Shown in pieces: positions 35,211-45,910 of a DNA stretch of 60,637 nucleotides. The DNA comes from Bacteroidales bacterium (GTDB taxonomy: Bacteria > Bacteroidota > Bacteroidia > Bacteroidales > Muribaculaceae): contig SUXH01000014.1 in NCBI GenBank assembly GCA_015061055.1, positions 1 through 60,637 of the forward strand. The letters run 5' to 3'. The position numbers were made by a program, and so were the translations under genes. The notes beneath the pieces were generated by a model that was not told where the DNA came from, made no database searches, and was given only the letters and a program-made list of their open reading frames with translations. Position 1 is the stretch's first letter; every line of letters starts with the position of its first letter.

Positions 35211-38045
35211 TTATAAAACCACTTTGAATGATTTTCCGTTTATTCGCACGATTATTACACCGCCGGCGTTAATCGTATAATTTTGCACTTGTTCCGATTG
35301 TTCACCGATGTAAAGTGTGCGTCCACTGCAGTCCATTATATGAACTTGGCAATTTTCGGCCGATTTAACGTAAATTTGTTTGTCAACAGCCCAACATACA
35401 ACATCTCCATTGCCCGACAAATCTTCTACAGCACTTGAACCTCCAAGTTTCACTCGTATTTTATCGCTTACGATAGAAGTGAATTCATCGTTATAAGCTT
35501 TTACATCGTATGCATACAATGTATTGGCAAGCAAACCTTTCACAGTGTAGCTGTTTACATCACCTACAGCGATATCAGTGTATCCAAGTATAGGTAATTC
35601 CTCCATTTTTCCACTATGGCCTATCTTAATGTCGTCAATTGCCACATTTCCACTGCTTGGCTTAGAATATTCCCACTTTAGACTTGTATATTTTCTATCA
35701 AGTTCCAATTCAATAGTTTGTCCGCCGGCTGTATTTGATATTGGAGAAACATTGTAGACTTCTTCCCATTCAGTACCATTTAGTGCATAAACCTTCAATG
35801 CATTTCCGGTTGCAGCATTATTTCCACGATACCAGAAGCTCAACGAACGTATACCGTTGTTAAAAACAGGCGACTGTAAAAATGCTTTATCTGCATCCAT
35901 TTTCAACGATGGAGTCGATTCCCCACAATAAGGGCTCAACCCATAAGTACCGGTACAAGAAGTAGACCAATTACTTGGCAAGGCTTCAAGTTTGCCTGTA
36001 AAATCAAGTATTTCATATTCGGGAGCACCTAGTTGAGATGTATAAACTGTAAGTGTATAATAATCGGCTTCATCCAATTTTTCCCAATTAGCAGTAAATC
36101 CGTTATCGGTAACGTTTGTGGCATCTAGAGCTGTAACTTTAAGATAATTCAACGTAGGCTCACCTGTTGTAAATTTCACTTCATTAGAAGCTTTTGAGTT
36201 AAATTGTCCATTGGTAGCATACACCACATAATAATAAGTAGTCAAAGGATAAAGACCTGTAATTTCTACTGTGGATACATTTCCTACATTCTTAAAGCTA
36301 TATCCTTCAACATAATTCTTATCTCCCGTTTCGGTCTTTTCGTATACACTTATCAAATAAGCCGAAGCATTAGGGTTAACAGACCAACTCACCGTAGCTT
36401 TATCGGCACCTATATTTATTGCTTCATTGGCTGTGATTTCACCAAAAATATCAACACCGCCTCTGAATACAAAGCTTATTTCACCATTAGTGTTTTCTTT
36501 GATGTCGGTAATAGGAGCATAAAGTGATTTACCTGCCCAAGTTTTCATTGATGGTGATGTTTCATCGGTAAACGATGTTACATTTGATGTGCCTGGAAAA
36601 ACGTCACCCGGTATAGAATAATACGATGGGTCATTGTCGGCTTCTTCGATGTCTACATATTGATGAGAAGGGGTATTATTTACCACATTGCCATCCCATA
36701 TGGTTTCGTTGTAGTCGATGTGCCATGCCAGCATACCATGTCCCGGAAGATAAGTATCCCAACCATTCAATTGTCGGTTTTCAAAAATAAAATATTCGTC
36801 ATTCTTATCGGTTTTTATCATATAAACATCATAAAAACCTTTTGACTCGGTAATATGTTTCAATGTCACGTTAGCCGGTTCTTCCAGCACTTTAGGTTCC
36901 ACCCATCCCAGAGCATAACGTTCATAACCCGACATATAAGGTGGGGTCCAAGAATCATTATTATAAGAACCTGAATCCATCAAGCTCCATGCTCCCGGAG
37001 TAAATGAACTATTGTAAGACACTGCATACAAGTCGGGCAAACCCAACACGTGACTAAATTCGTGACAGAATACCCCGATACCCGAAATTGTAGAACCTCT
37101 ACCGTCGCGCAACTCGCTTGAGCAAGCATAATGTCCTAATCTTACACCATCATAATAAAAAGTGCGTCCTGCATCGATTACGTCCCACGAGTGTGGCCAC
37201 ACAGTCTCAGCCGAACCTCCATCAGCTTGTCCATAACCAGCATAAAAGATATATACATTATCTATAAGACCGTCATGATCTCTATCATATTGTGTGAAAT
37301 CTATTTGGTCGTCCAATAATGTACACGCTTCGATTACCATTTCAAAAGCTTTTTCGTCGATCATACTTTTTGTGTCTTCACCATAATAGCTGTACGGATG
37401 AGACAATTTTACAGGTCCAAATACATCAAAATCGGGAACGAATAGGCCATTACTGCTATCCACGAAATAATCCTTTACCGAGCCGGTTGCTCCACTATCG
37501 TTATAACCACGTTTATTCAATTGATCGTAGAATTGTTGTCTTGGATTGGTCAAAGTAAATGAGTTGTTAGAAAATTCAACCAATATAGCCAATCCTTTTT
37601 GTACTCCGGTTGTAGGGAATGTGGTTGACTTAGGCTCGATTGTAGGCTTGGTTTTGCTTCTCATACCCGATTTCTTATGCTGATTTTCCAATGCCGATAA
37701 AGTAGCCGCCTTATTAAGGGTCTTAATAAATGCTTTTTCGTCGGTCGAACGTTTTTCAACATTTGCAGCTAATACAGCCGATTCTTTCACCTGGCTGCCT
37801 TCCGATATCATATAACGGAAATAGCCATCGGTTCCTCTTGTCAACACATAACCATCCAAAGTAGTGTAGAAATAGCCATTTTCATCGCCATGCATCAGCA
37901 CATCGATGATTTCTCCATTAGGCAATTCATATTGTATTTTGCCTGGTTTTGCAGGGACAGCCGAAGCTTCGTGGGATGCAAACAACATACATCCTGCCAT
38001 TAATACTCCAAATAGCCCTTTAAAAAAAGTAGATTTAGAATTCAT
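35211..38045 (-). CDS. M6-family metalloprotease, T9SS-secreted
   Basis: 944 residues. Signal peptide about 1-29; an N-terminal prodomain-like part; M6 peptidase about 150-540 with the zinc site HEFSHVLGLPD (HEFSH at 328-332) and the downstream Met-turn WSLMDSG; two fibronectin type III-like domains (about 555-740) around a MAM/choice-of-anchor-like insert; and a C-terminal T9SS type A tail (CSGRTLYIGEQ, then INGKSFKVVL). It would be released or held at the cell surface and cleave proteins there. Calcium-loop-like DRDHDGLIDNVYI lies at about 254-266. Confidence 0.92.
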   Translation of the reverse strand: MNSKSTFFKGLFGVLMAGCMLFASHEASAVPAKPGKIQYELPNGEIIDVLMHGDENGYFYTTLDGYVLTRGTDGYFRYMISEGSQVKESAVLAANVEKRSTDEKAFIKTLNKAATLSALENQHKKSGMRSKTKPTIEPKSTTFPTTGVQKGLAILVEFSNNSFTLTNPRQQFYDQLNKRGYNDSGATGSVKDYFVDSSNGLFVPDFDVFGPVKLSHPYSYYGEDTKSMIDEKAFEMVIEACTLLDDQIDFTQYDRDHDGLIDNVYIFYAGYGQADGGSAETVWPHSWDVIDAGRTFYYDGVRLGHYACSSELRDGRGSTISGIGVFCHEFSHVLGLPDLYAVSYNSSFTPGAWSLMDSGSYNNDSWTPPYMSGYERYALGWVEPKVLEEPANVTLKHITESKGFYDVYMIKTDKNDEYFIFENRQLNGWDTYLPGHGMLAWHIDYNETIWDGNVVNNTPSHQYVDIEEADNDPSYYSIPGDVFPGTSNVTSFTDETSPSMKTWAGKSLYAPITDIKENTNGEISFVFRGGVDIFGEITANEAINIGADKATVSWSVNPNASAYLISVYEKTETGDKNYVEGYSFKNVGNVSTVEITGLYPLTTYYYVVYATNGQFNSKASNEVKFTTGEPTLNYLKVTALDATNVTDNGFTANWEKLDEADYYTLTVYTSQLGAPEYEILDFTGKLEALPSNWSTSCTGTYGLSPYCGESTPSLKMDADKAFLQSPVFNNGIRSLSFWYRGNNAATGNALKVYALNGTEWEEVYNVSPISNTAGGQTIELELDRKYTSLKWEYSKPSSGNVAIDDIKIGHSGKMEELPILGYTDIAVGDVNSYTVKGLLANTLYAYDVKAYNDEFTSIVSDKIRVKLGGSSAVEDLSGNGDVVCWAVDKQIYVKSAENCQVHIMDCSGRTLYIGEQSEQVQNYTINAGGVIIVRINGKSFKVVL

Positions 38046-38070
38046 AATTATATAGATTTTTTTCGAACGG

Positions 38071-38078
38071 CAAAATTA
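38071..38078 (-). promoter_or_regulatory. -7 box (TAATTTTG) for the M6 protease gene
   Basis: Minus-strand TAATTTTG 26 bp before the ATG at 38045. Confidence 0.55.
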
Positions 38079-38214
38079 GTAACTTTAAGTATATCATACA
38101 AGTTTTATATTGTTTTTCAATGCAAAGCGTAATTTTTTACACCTTAAAATAAGCAAAATGCCATTTATGTAAGCATTTCGTAGCTTTTTTGATATATATA
38201 ACTATTTTTTATGT

Positions 38215-38222
38215 TATCTTTG
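38215..38222 (+). promoter_or_regulatory. -7 box (TATCTTTG) of the adhesin pair
   Basis: TATCTTTG 52 bp before the ATG at 38274. A TTTG at 38188-38191 sits 23 bp upstream, slightly long for a -33 box. Confidence 0.55.
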
Positions 38223-38273
38223 CACTTTGCTATTATACAACAATTTATATAAATACAAACATTGTTAAACTTT

Positions 38274-41200
38274 ATGAAAAAATTATTACTGATTGTAACA
38301 TTGATATTTACGTCAATGTGCGTTCTAGCTAACGACGGACAGATTAAGGCTCGTAAAGGAGGTGTACCGGTAAAAACCGGAATTTCCTCTTTTTCTTTTG
38401 GGTATGAATCATTCCAGGAATTAGGACGAAAAACATCCTCACTTGAGGTGATGGGAGCCAAAGAACAAGCTCCGGTAGTTATGAGAGCCGGTGATGGAAC
38501 AACCATTTACGGTGAGCTTGTCTATAGCGATTTGTGGAACTCCGATGATGACGGCGTTTTGGATTGGGGGGTATGGTCATTCCCGGCTCAAGCTAATACA
38601 ACAATTTCGAAACTCCACATACACAATACTTTGCAAGCCAATGGTGGTGGAGCTTATCACAATGGTAAACTGTACTTCACAAGTTACTATGAAGGACCGG
38701 AAGGTTTGTGGTACTTGTATTTCTGCGTTTTAGATGTAAACACATGGCAAATGGTTGAACAAATTGCGCTTCCCAACGATATGTATTCATCTATCGCCCT
38801 TGATATGACTTACGACCCTGTGAGCAAACAATTATATTCAGTGGCATACGTTGATGAATATGGCGAAGATTATAATTTGTCTGTAATGGACATCGAAACA
38901 GGTAAGGCCACTTCAATTGCCTCTATCGACCGTATGTCATTCATTGCTTGTGATGTTACAGGTGAGATGTATGGCGTTCGCTACAGCGATGGTATGTTCT
39001 GTAAAATCAATAAGCAAAATGGTTATTTGACCGAAATCGGTACAACAGGCATCACTCCATATATGATAGCATCAGGTACATTCGACAATCAAACAGGTAA
39101 ACTTTACTGGACTACTAACGAAAGATCAACCGAAGGAAGTGGTTTATATGAAATTGATGTAAAAACAGGTAAAGCAACTCTTATTTCCAATTTCCCAAAT
39201 AATGAGATGTTCACTTGTCTATATATTCCACGTGCCGAAAGTGAATATCGTTTAAGCGACGTTACCAATTTTACTGCGAATTTCAACCAAGCAAGCACAG
39301 GTACAATTTCTGTTACTGCGCCTTCTACCGATATCAATGGAAATGCTATCGACGGAAATGTGACTGTAGTAGTTTACGATAACGACCAACTGCTTTTCTC
39401 TCTACCTGCTGCTCCGGGCGAAACCATTACTCAAACAGTAACACTTGATAATGGTGCTCACAAACTTGAAGCAATGGCAATCCACGCTACTGCCGGTAAG
39501 AGCCAAAAGAAAGAAATTAATGTTTTCATCGGAACTGACGGTCCTGCTGCAGTAGGTAACCTTACTCTTACTCGCTTGCTTGATCGTGCGACATTGACAT
39601 GGGACACTCCAACTGTTGGTGAACATGGTGGCGAAATCAAGCAAAACCTTGTATATTATAACATCTATCGTATGCCGGGTAATGAATTAGTGGCAGAAGA
39701 TGTAGATGGTAATACATGGAGTGAAAGAATTACTAATAAGATTTATCGTGAATACTACTATGAAGTAGTAGGTTTCTATAAGGGTGTTCAAGGTGCAACA
39801 GCTAAATCCAATAAGGTTGCATTTGGTGAGCCTCAAGCAATACCATTTTCAATGACATTTGACACAATGGACGACTACAAGAATTGTATTATCTATAATG
39901 CAAATCAAGATGATGGATATTGGGGCTGGTATCAACAATACCAATGTGCGGCTTACAAATATGACACATTCAACCAAGCCGACGACTGGTTGGTTATGCC
40001 TGCTGTGAAATTGGAAGCAGGTCAAAGCTATAAGTTGAAGTATAAGGCTCGTTCTTATGGAGGCTTCCTATATCCGGAAAGAATGGAAGTGAAACTTGGT
40101 AAGGGACAAGAAATAAGTGATTTTACTGTTACTCTTGTGGAAGATATGTCATATCCACACGATTCTTATAAGGAATATGAAGCTATAATCAATGGTATCG
40201 AAGAGACCGGAGCTTACTTTGTTGCATTCCACGCAACCACTACTCGTGGAGAATACTGGTTATATCTTGATGATGTAAAAATTGTAGATGGTCCTGCATC
40301 GGCAGCTCCAGGTCTTGCTGAGGACTTCACTGTTACTCCGGCTCCTGCGGCAGCTCTTGCAACTAAGGTTAGTTTCACTGCTCCTACTAAGGACTTCACA
40401 GGTAATACTCTAAGTGAAATCACTAAGATTACTGTATATCGTGATAATGAGGTAATCAAGTCATATGGTTCTACTATACCTGGAACTAAATTGTCATTTG
40501 ATGATAATGGAGCTAAGCAAGGTTTCAATACTTATAAGATTGTATGTAGCAACTCTAATGGTGATGGTAATCCTATCGAAGTAAAATGTTGGGCCGGTAT
40601 TGACGTTCCTGAAGTTCCGACAGAAGCACTTCACACTACCGAAAACGGCACTCACGCTATCGTTTCTTGGGTAGCTCCTAATCAAGGTGTAAACGGTGGT
40701 AGTCTTGACTACAGCAAACTTACTTATACAGTAACACGTAACGATGGTGTTACAGTTGCAACAGGTCTTTCTGAAACTCGTTTTGTTGACACTACTATCG
40801 ACACTACCGAAGGTCAAAAGAACGTATACTACGAAATCACTGCAGTAAATGAAGCCGGTACATCAACTAAGGCTAAAACCCACTTCTTGGTATATGGGAA
40901 CCCATACTTAGGTGAATATCATGAATCTTTCAAGAACGGTAAGGTAGAAACTACTCCTTGGGTTATCGAAGTTGTAAACGAAAGTTTAAATCCGGGTGCT
41001 ATTCCTTACTGGCAAGTAGTAACTAAGGGTGCTAATCCTGTAGTAGAAGCTCAAGACGCTGATAACGGTCTTGTAACTTGCACTCGTAACACTCCTTGGG
41101 CTGCTTCACGCATCATTTCTCCAAAACTTCAAAAGGGTGACATAAAGAATCCTGTATTGAGTTTCTGGATGTATCACTACTATAACCCTGATTTGGAAAA

Positions 41201-42815
41201 TGGTTGGTCAACCGACCAAGACATTATGCAACCAGAAGTGTTTGTTGATGGCAAATACACCAACTTAACAGAAAAACCATTATTCCTTATCAATGGTAAC
41301 GGATGGTATAAATATGAAATTCTTTTGAACGAATATGTTGCCGATAAAGTGTTCCAAATTGCATTCTGTGGAACTAGTGGAACAGGTTACAATATGCACT
41401 TGGATAATATTGCTGTAACCAACGTATTCGACAATGATATGCGCATTGCCGGATTCGATCTTTACGAACGTTTGGCTGTAGGAACCTCTCGTGACATCAC
41501 TGTTACAGTTCGCAATCAAGGTGCTGTTGCAGCAAGCGGATATAAGGTTGTTCTTTACCGTAATGGTGAAATCTTCAAGGAAGCTGAAGGAACAAAAACA
41601 TTGAAATTCAGTGAAGAAGAAACATTCCTATTCCCTGTAAGTGCAACCATCTTTGATGCCGGCAACGAATATAAATATACAGCTGAAGTAATATACAACG
41701 GAGACGAAGATACAAGCAACAACAAGGCTGAAGAAAAGACTATCGAAGTTCCAGCTCCTGAATTACCGGGCGTTACCGACCTTAACGCTGTTATGAACGA
41801 TGGTAAGGTAGAATTGACTTGGGGCGAACCTGCTTCACCTTCAGCCAATGGAACTACTATCGAAGGTTTTGAAAACTTTGAAGCATTTACAACAACCGAC
41901 TTCAACGATTGGACATTATTTGATATCGACGCATTGGAAACTTACGGTATTTCAAACGAAAATTCAGAATCCGGTATCTACGAATATCCTAATGCGTGTC
42001 TACAAATGGCATTTATGGCATTCAATCCGCTTAAAGCCGGAATCACTCACAAATTATGGACTCCGTTCTCAGGAAATCAAATGGCTGTTGCATTTGCTTC
42101 TGTTGGCGGACAAAACAATGACTGGTTGATTTCTCCTGAAATCAAAGGTGGTCAAACCGTTTCGTTCTACGCTAAGACTCCATCATTGTATTATGGTGAA
42201 GAACCTTTCTACTTCTGCTACTCTACTACAGATAGCCTATACACAAGTTTCAAGCCATTGAGTGATTTGGAAAAAGTTCCTTATGGTTCTTGGGTTCAAT
42301 ACTCATACACTCTTCCTGAAGATGCGAAGTATTTCGCTATCAACTATGTGGGTAACGAACAATTTGCATTGTTCATCGATGATATCGAATATGAAAGCAT
42401 GAATCCTATGTTGCTTGAACTTCAAGGCTTCAATGTTTATCGCAACAATGAGCTTATCACTCCTTCAATTGTAGAAGATTTCATGTTCACAGATGAAACA
42501 AAACTTGCAAGTGGCAAGTCTTTCACTTATCGAGTATCTGCAATCTACGACAAGGGTGAATCAGCGCTTTCTAACGAAGTAACCGTTATCGGTACATCAG
42601 GTATTAATGATTTGGAAAGCCTACATATGCTATTCGTTGACGGAACAACTCTTTACATTAAGAATGCCGAAGGTAAGATGGCATCGGTCAATGCTGTTAA
42701 TGGTATCAATTACTATAACGGTATTATCGAAAATAACATCAAGGCTATCAACCTGCATCCGGGTGTATATGCTGTTACCGTTGATGGTGTGATTACTAAA
42801 ATAGTAATAAAATAA
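38274..42815 (+). CDS. Giant T9SS-secreted adhesin-like protein (choice-of-anchor J/fibronectin)
   Basis: 1513 residues from the ATG at 38274; a TTG four codons earlier is not needed. Signal peptide about 1-18; a propeller-like N-terminal region (about 75-325); then fibronectin type III-like domains alternating with two to three choice-of-anchor J (cleaved-adhesin-like) domains, recognisable from ADDWLVMPAVKLEAGQSYKL and NNDWLISPEIKGGQTVSFYA; a CARDB-like domain near 1075-1165; and a C-terminal T9SS tail (IKAINLHPGVYAVTVDG, TKIVIK). Related modules occur in P. gingivalis haemagglutinins. It should act at the cell surface. A paralogue follows 17 bp downstream. Confidence 0.88.
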   Translation: MKKLLLIVTLIFTSMCVLANDGQIKARKGGVPVKTGISSFSFGYESFQELGRKTSSLEVMGAKEQAPVVMRAGDGTTIYGELVYSDLWNSDDDGVLDWGVWSFPAQANTTISKLHIHNTLQANGGGAYHNGKLYFTSYYEGPEGLWYLYFCVLDVNTWQMVEQIALPNDMYSSIALDMTYDPVSKQLYSVAYVDEYGEDYNLSVMDIETGKATSIASIDRMSFIACDVTGEMYGVRYSDGMFCKINKQNGYLTEIGTTGITPYMIASGTFDNQTGKLYWTTNERSTEGSGLYEIDVKTGKATLISNFPNNEMFTCLYIPRAESEYRLSDVTNFTANFNQASTGTISVTAPSTDINGNAIDGNVTVVVYDNDQLLFSLPAAPGETITQTVTLDNGAHKLEAMAIHATAGKSQKKEINVFIGTDGPAAVGNLTLTRLLDRATLTWDTPTVGEHGGEIKQNLVYYNIYRMPGNELVAEDVDGNTWSERITNKIYREYYYEVVGFYKGVQGATAKSNKVAFGEPQAIPFSMTFDTMDDYKNCIIYNANQDDGYWGWYQQYQCAAYKYDTFNQADDWLVMPAVKLEAGQSYKLKYKARSYGGFLYPERMEVKLGKGQEISDFTVTLVEDMSYPHDSYKEYEAIINGIEETGAYFVAFHATTTRGEYWLYLDDVKIVDGPASAAPGLAEDFTVTPAPAAALATKVSFTAPTKDFTGNTLSEITKITVYRDNEVIKSYGSTIPGTKLSFDDNGAKQGFNTYKIVCSNSNGDGNPIEVKCWAGIDVPEVPTEALHTTENGTHAIVSWVAPNQGVNGGSLDYSKLTYTVTRNDGVTVATGLSETRFVDTTIDTTEGQKNVYYEITAVNEAGTSTKAKTHFLVYGNPYLGEYHESFKNGKVETTPWVIEVVNESLNPGAIPYWQVVTKGANPVVEAQDADNGLVTCTRNTPWAASRIISPKLQKGDIKNPVLSFWMYHYYNPDLENGWSTDQDIMQPEVFVDGKYTNLTEKPLFLINGNGWYKYEILLNEYVADKVFQIAFCGTSGTGYNMHLDNIAVTNVFDNDMRIAGFDLYERLAVGTSRDITVTVRNQGAVAASGYKVVLYRNGEIFKEAEGTKTLKFSEEETFLFPVSATIFDAGNEYKYTAEVIYNGDEDTSNNKAEEKTIEVPAPELPGVTDLNAVMNDGKVELTWGEPASPSANGTTIEGFENFEAFTTTDFNDWTLFDIDALETYGISNENSESGIYEYPNACLQMAFMAFNPLKAGITHKLWTPFSGNQMAVAFASVGGQNNDWLISPEIKGGQTVSFYAKTPSLYYGEEPFYFCYSTTDSLYTSFKPLSDLEKVPYGSWVQYSYTLPEDAKYFAINYVGNEQFALFIDDIEYESMNPMLLELQGFNVYRNNELITPSIVEDFMFTDETKLASGKSFTYRVSAIYDKGESALSNEVTVIGTSGINDLESLHMLFVDGTTLYIKNAEGKMASVNAVNGINYYNGIIENNIKAINLHPGVYAVTVDGVITKIVIK

Positions 42816-42832
42816 TACGCAAAACAATCAAT

Positions 42833-45800
42833 ATGAAAAAACAAAGTCTAATTCTTGCCACATTCCTCGCATTAGGGAGTGTGGCAGTGAACGGACAGGA
42901 GACATTAACTCCTCCGTACACACAAGATTTCTATTCTACGTCAGATTTTAATACAATGACGGTAATAGACGCAAATAGCGACGGTAATACTTGGACATAT
43001 GCGTCAAACGACCCTTATAATTATAGTCCATCTGGTCGTTACATAGGTGCTGCCGAAAATGGTGCTGATGAATGGATGATAACTCCGGCATTAGAACTTA
43101 AAGCCGGTTACACCTATAAATTCTCAATGAAAGCAATCGGTACAGCAGGCTACACTAACAATATTGAGGTTTTTGTAGGTAATGCAGCTACAGCAGAAGC
43201 GATGACTACAAGTGTTGCTCCGAAGACAGAAATTACTACAAGAGCAAACAATTATATTAATGGGGAAATCACTGCAACAAGCGATGGAACTTATTATTTA
43301 GGTATACACTTAACAGCTGACGCCAATCAAAGTTCAATTTATGTAGATGACATCAAGATCGAAGCAGGTCTTATGGGTGCTGCTCCGGCTGCCGTAAGTG
43401 CAATTACCGCAACACCGGCCGTTGAAGAAGCTAAGGCTGTAATGAAACTTACATTTACAGCTCCGGATAAGACCAACAGCGGTGCAGAACTTACCGAAAT
43501 CACCAACATCATGGTATATCGCGGCACAGAAAGAATTGCTGATTTGGGAGCTACTACTCCGGGAGCAGATGTTTCTTATACCGACATTGCTCCGATTGTA
43601 GGTAATAACACATATAAAGTAATATGCGTAAACACTGCAGGTGAAGGTTCAGAAGCTACTGTAAGCAAATATATATCATTCACTACCCCTTCAGCTCCTA
43701 CTAATGTTGTCCTTACTGAAACTGAAGAAGGACAAACCATCACTTGGGACGCTGTAACAACAGGTGCAAACGCTTCTTACTTATTTATCCCTGAAAATGT
43801 TACTTACACTATCACTCGTAGCGATAAAGTTGAAATTGCAAAGGGTGTTAAGGAATGCACAGTTACTGACTTATTTGCAAAAGAAGGAGAAGGTCAGGAT
43901 TTAATCTACTACACTGTAGTAGCTGTTAACGAAGGAGGTTCATCTTCAGCCACCTCAAGCAACAAAATGTTGATAGGTAATCCTTATACCGGTGAATATG
44001 CTGAATCTTTTGGTTACGTAAATTATAAATATGTTTATAATACAAACACTTGGCAAGCAGAAGGTAATAATATTTGGGGAATCACAACTTCTACAAACTC
44101 TTGGGATTATCCGTACATTTCAGCGGATCAAGATGGGACTGGTGCATTCATAAAATTTTCTGCAAGTAATTATGCTGAATATCGCTTAATATCTCCTATC
44201 ATCAATGTAAGCGAAATGCAAAATCCACGCTTATCATTCTATCTTTATCATTCTGCTGATTGTTCATATACAACTTCAATTGTTCCTGAGTTGCTTATCG
44301 ATGGTGAATACGTAGCACTTGGAGAGGGTATTGCTGTAAAAGGGGAAACTACCGGTTGGACTAAATACAACTTTGATCTTACAAAAGAACAAGTTGCAAA
44401 GGATTTCCAACTTTCATTTAAAGGTGTGGCAGGTCAATATAGCTATAATGCTGCTATTGACAACATTACAATCAAAGATGCTCTTGCTTACAACTTAGCA
44501 ACAACCGGTATCACAACTCCTGCTAATCTTGGTGTAGGTAAGACTGCCGAAATAGCTGTAAGCATTAAGAATACAGGTGTAAACGCAGCTGCAGGTTATA
44601 AAGTGGTTCTTTCTTGTAACAACGAAGAAGTGGCAAGTGTTGATGGCGAAGAATTAGCTTCAGAAGCCACAGATGAGGTTAAGTTCACTTACACAGCTAC
44701 TCCATTTATGGCAGGTAAGGAGCTTGAATTCAGCGCCGGAATCGTATTTGCTAACGACTTGAACGCTGAAGACAACACTGTATCAGTATCTGTTCCGGTA
44801 GTCACTAACGATCTACCTGTTCCAACCGACTTAAAAGCAACCGAAACTCCAACTACAATCACATTGACGTGGACTGCTCCAGTCGTTCCTGAAGTGGAAG
44901 TACAACCGGTTATGACAGAAAGTTTCGAAGAATGGACTGTAGGTTCTACCGAACCATTTGCAGGCTGGAAATTTGTTGATGGTGATGGTAAGAATATTTC
45001 AGGAAGCGTGGGTTTCGGAAGCAGTGCACCTATGGCATTTATGACTTCAGATGCAGCAAGTATTACTGCTAAAACAGGTAGCAACTATCTTGTATCTCCA
45101 AAGAACAACAGTTATAGAGATTATCGTGATGATTGGGCAATATCTCCTGAAGTTGTCGGAGGACAAACTATCTCGTTCAATGTTTGCCAAAAAGGAGGCT
45201 ATGGGTATTATGGTACGACTTTTGAAGTATGTTACTCTTCTACCGATAACAATGTCGAAAGTTTCGTAGTACTTGAATCTAAAAAACACACAGCAACATC
45301 TTGGGTAGAATATTCATTTACTCTTCCTGAGAATGCCAAGTATTTTGCTATTCACGTAATCGATAACGGTGATAGCACAGGCGATGCACTTGCTTTCGAC
45401 GATATTACATTCCAACCTGGTAGCATACAACTTGTTCACACCGGATACAACGTATATCGTGATGAAAAGAAGGTTGCAACAATCGACGATAAAGCTACTG
45501 CTACATTCACCGATACAGAACTTGATAATGTTGCATTGGCATATTCTTATGCTGTGTCTGCCCTATATGAAACAGGTGAATCATTGACATCTGATGTGCT
45601 TGAGTATTATAATCCTGTAACAGGTATTGAAGACGTAATCGGCAGCAAGGCTGTTTATGCTAATGACGGTGCGTTGAAAGTAATGGGATATGCAGGCAAG
45701 CCGTTGAACGTATATAACGTAAGCGGACAAGCAGTTGTAACCAAGGTTATCGCTAACGACGTAGAAACAATTGCTCTAAGTAACGGTGTATATATCGTTT

Positions 45801-45838
45801 CTATCGCTAACAAGAACTTTAAAGTTGTTGTTAAATAA
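42833..45838 (+). CDS. T9SS-secreted adhesin-like protein, paralogue of the gene before it
   Basis: 1001 residues. Signal peptide about 1-21; choice-of-anchor J domain (about 25-175, with ADEWMITPALELKAGYTYKF); fibronectin-like domains; a second anchor J-like domain; a CARDB-like domain (about 560-650); a third anchor J-like domain (RDDWAISPEVVGGQTISFNV); and a T9SS tail (PLNVYNVSGQAVV, NKNFKVVVK). The domain order repeats the second half of the upstream protein, so the pair probably arose by duplication. They share a promoter and end at a common terminator. Confidence 0.88.
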   Translation: MKKQSLILATFLALGSVAVNGQETLTPPYTQDFYSTSDFNTMTVIDANSDGNTWTYASNDPYNYSPSGRYIGAAENGADEWMITPALELKAGYTYKFSMKAIGTAGYTNNIEVFVGNAATAEAMTTSVAPKTEITTRANNYINGEITATSDGTYYLGIHLTADANQSSIYVDDIKIEAGLMGAAPAAVSAITATPAVEEAKAVMKLTFTAPDKTNSGAELTEITNIMVYRGTERIADLGATTPGADVSYTDIAPIVGNNTYKVICVNTAGEGSEATVSKYISFTTPSAPTNVVLTETEEGQTITWDAVTTGANASYLFIPENVTYTITRSDKVEIAKGVKECTVTDLFAKEGEGQDLIYYTVVAVNEGGSSSATSSNKMLIGNPYTGEYAESFGYVNYKYVYNTNTWQAEGNNIWGITTSTNSWDYPYISADQDGTGAFIKFSASNYAEYRLISPIINVSEMQNPRLSFYLYHSADCSYTTSIVPELLIDGEYVALGEGIAVKGETTGWTKYNFDLTKEQVAKDFQLSFKGVAGQYSYNAAIDNITIKDALAYNLATTGITTPANLGVGKTAEIAVSIKNTGVNAAAGYKVVLSCNNEEVASVDGEELASEATDEVKFTYTATPFMAGKELEFSAGIVFANDLNAEDNTVSVSVPVVTNDLPVPTDLKATETPTTITLTWTAPVVPEVEVQPVMTESFEEWTVGSTEPFAGWKFVDGDGKNISGSVGFGSSAPMAFMTSDAASITAKTGSNYLVSPKNNSYRDYRDDWAISPEVVGGQTISFNVCQKGGYGYYGTTFEVCYSSTDNNVESFVVLESKKHTATSWVEYSFTLPENAKYFAIHVIDNGDSTGDALAFDDITFQPGSIQLVHTGYNVYRDEKKVATIDDKATATFTDTELDNVALAYSYAVSALYETGESLTSDVLEYYNPVTGIEDVIGSKAVYANDGALKVMGYAGKPLNVYNVSGQAVVTKVIANDVETIALSNGVYIVSIANKNFKVVVK

Positions 45839-45858
45839 TCATTACTAATAATCTTTAC

Positions 45859-45897
45859 AAAAAACGGTCATAGGCTTTAGCCCATGACCGTTTTTTT
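45859..45897. terminator. Bidirectional terminator after the adhesin pair and ahpF
   Basis: AAAACGGTCATAGGC pairs with GCCCATGACCGTTTT (one mismatch), loop TTTA, with A and T runs on either side. Confidence 0.85.
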
Positions 45898-45910
45898 GTT
45901 TTTTTACTTA

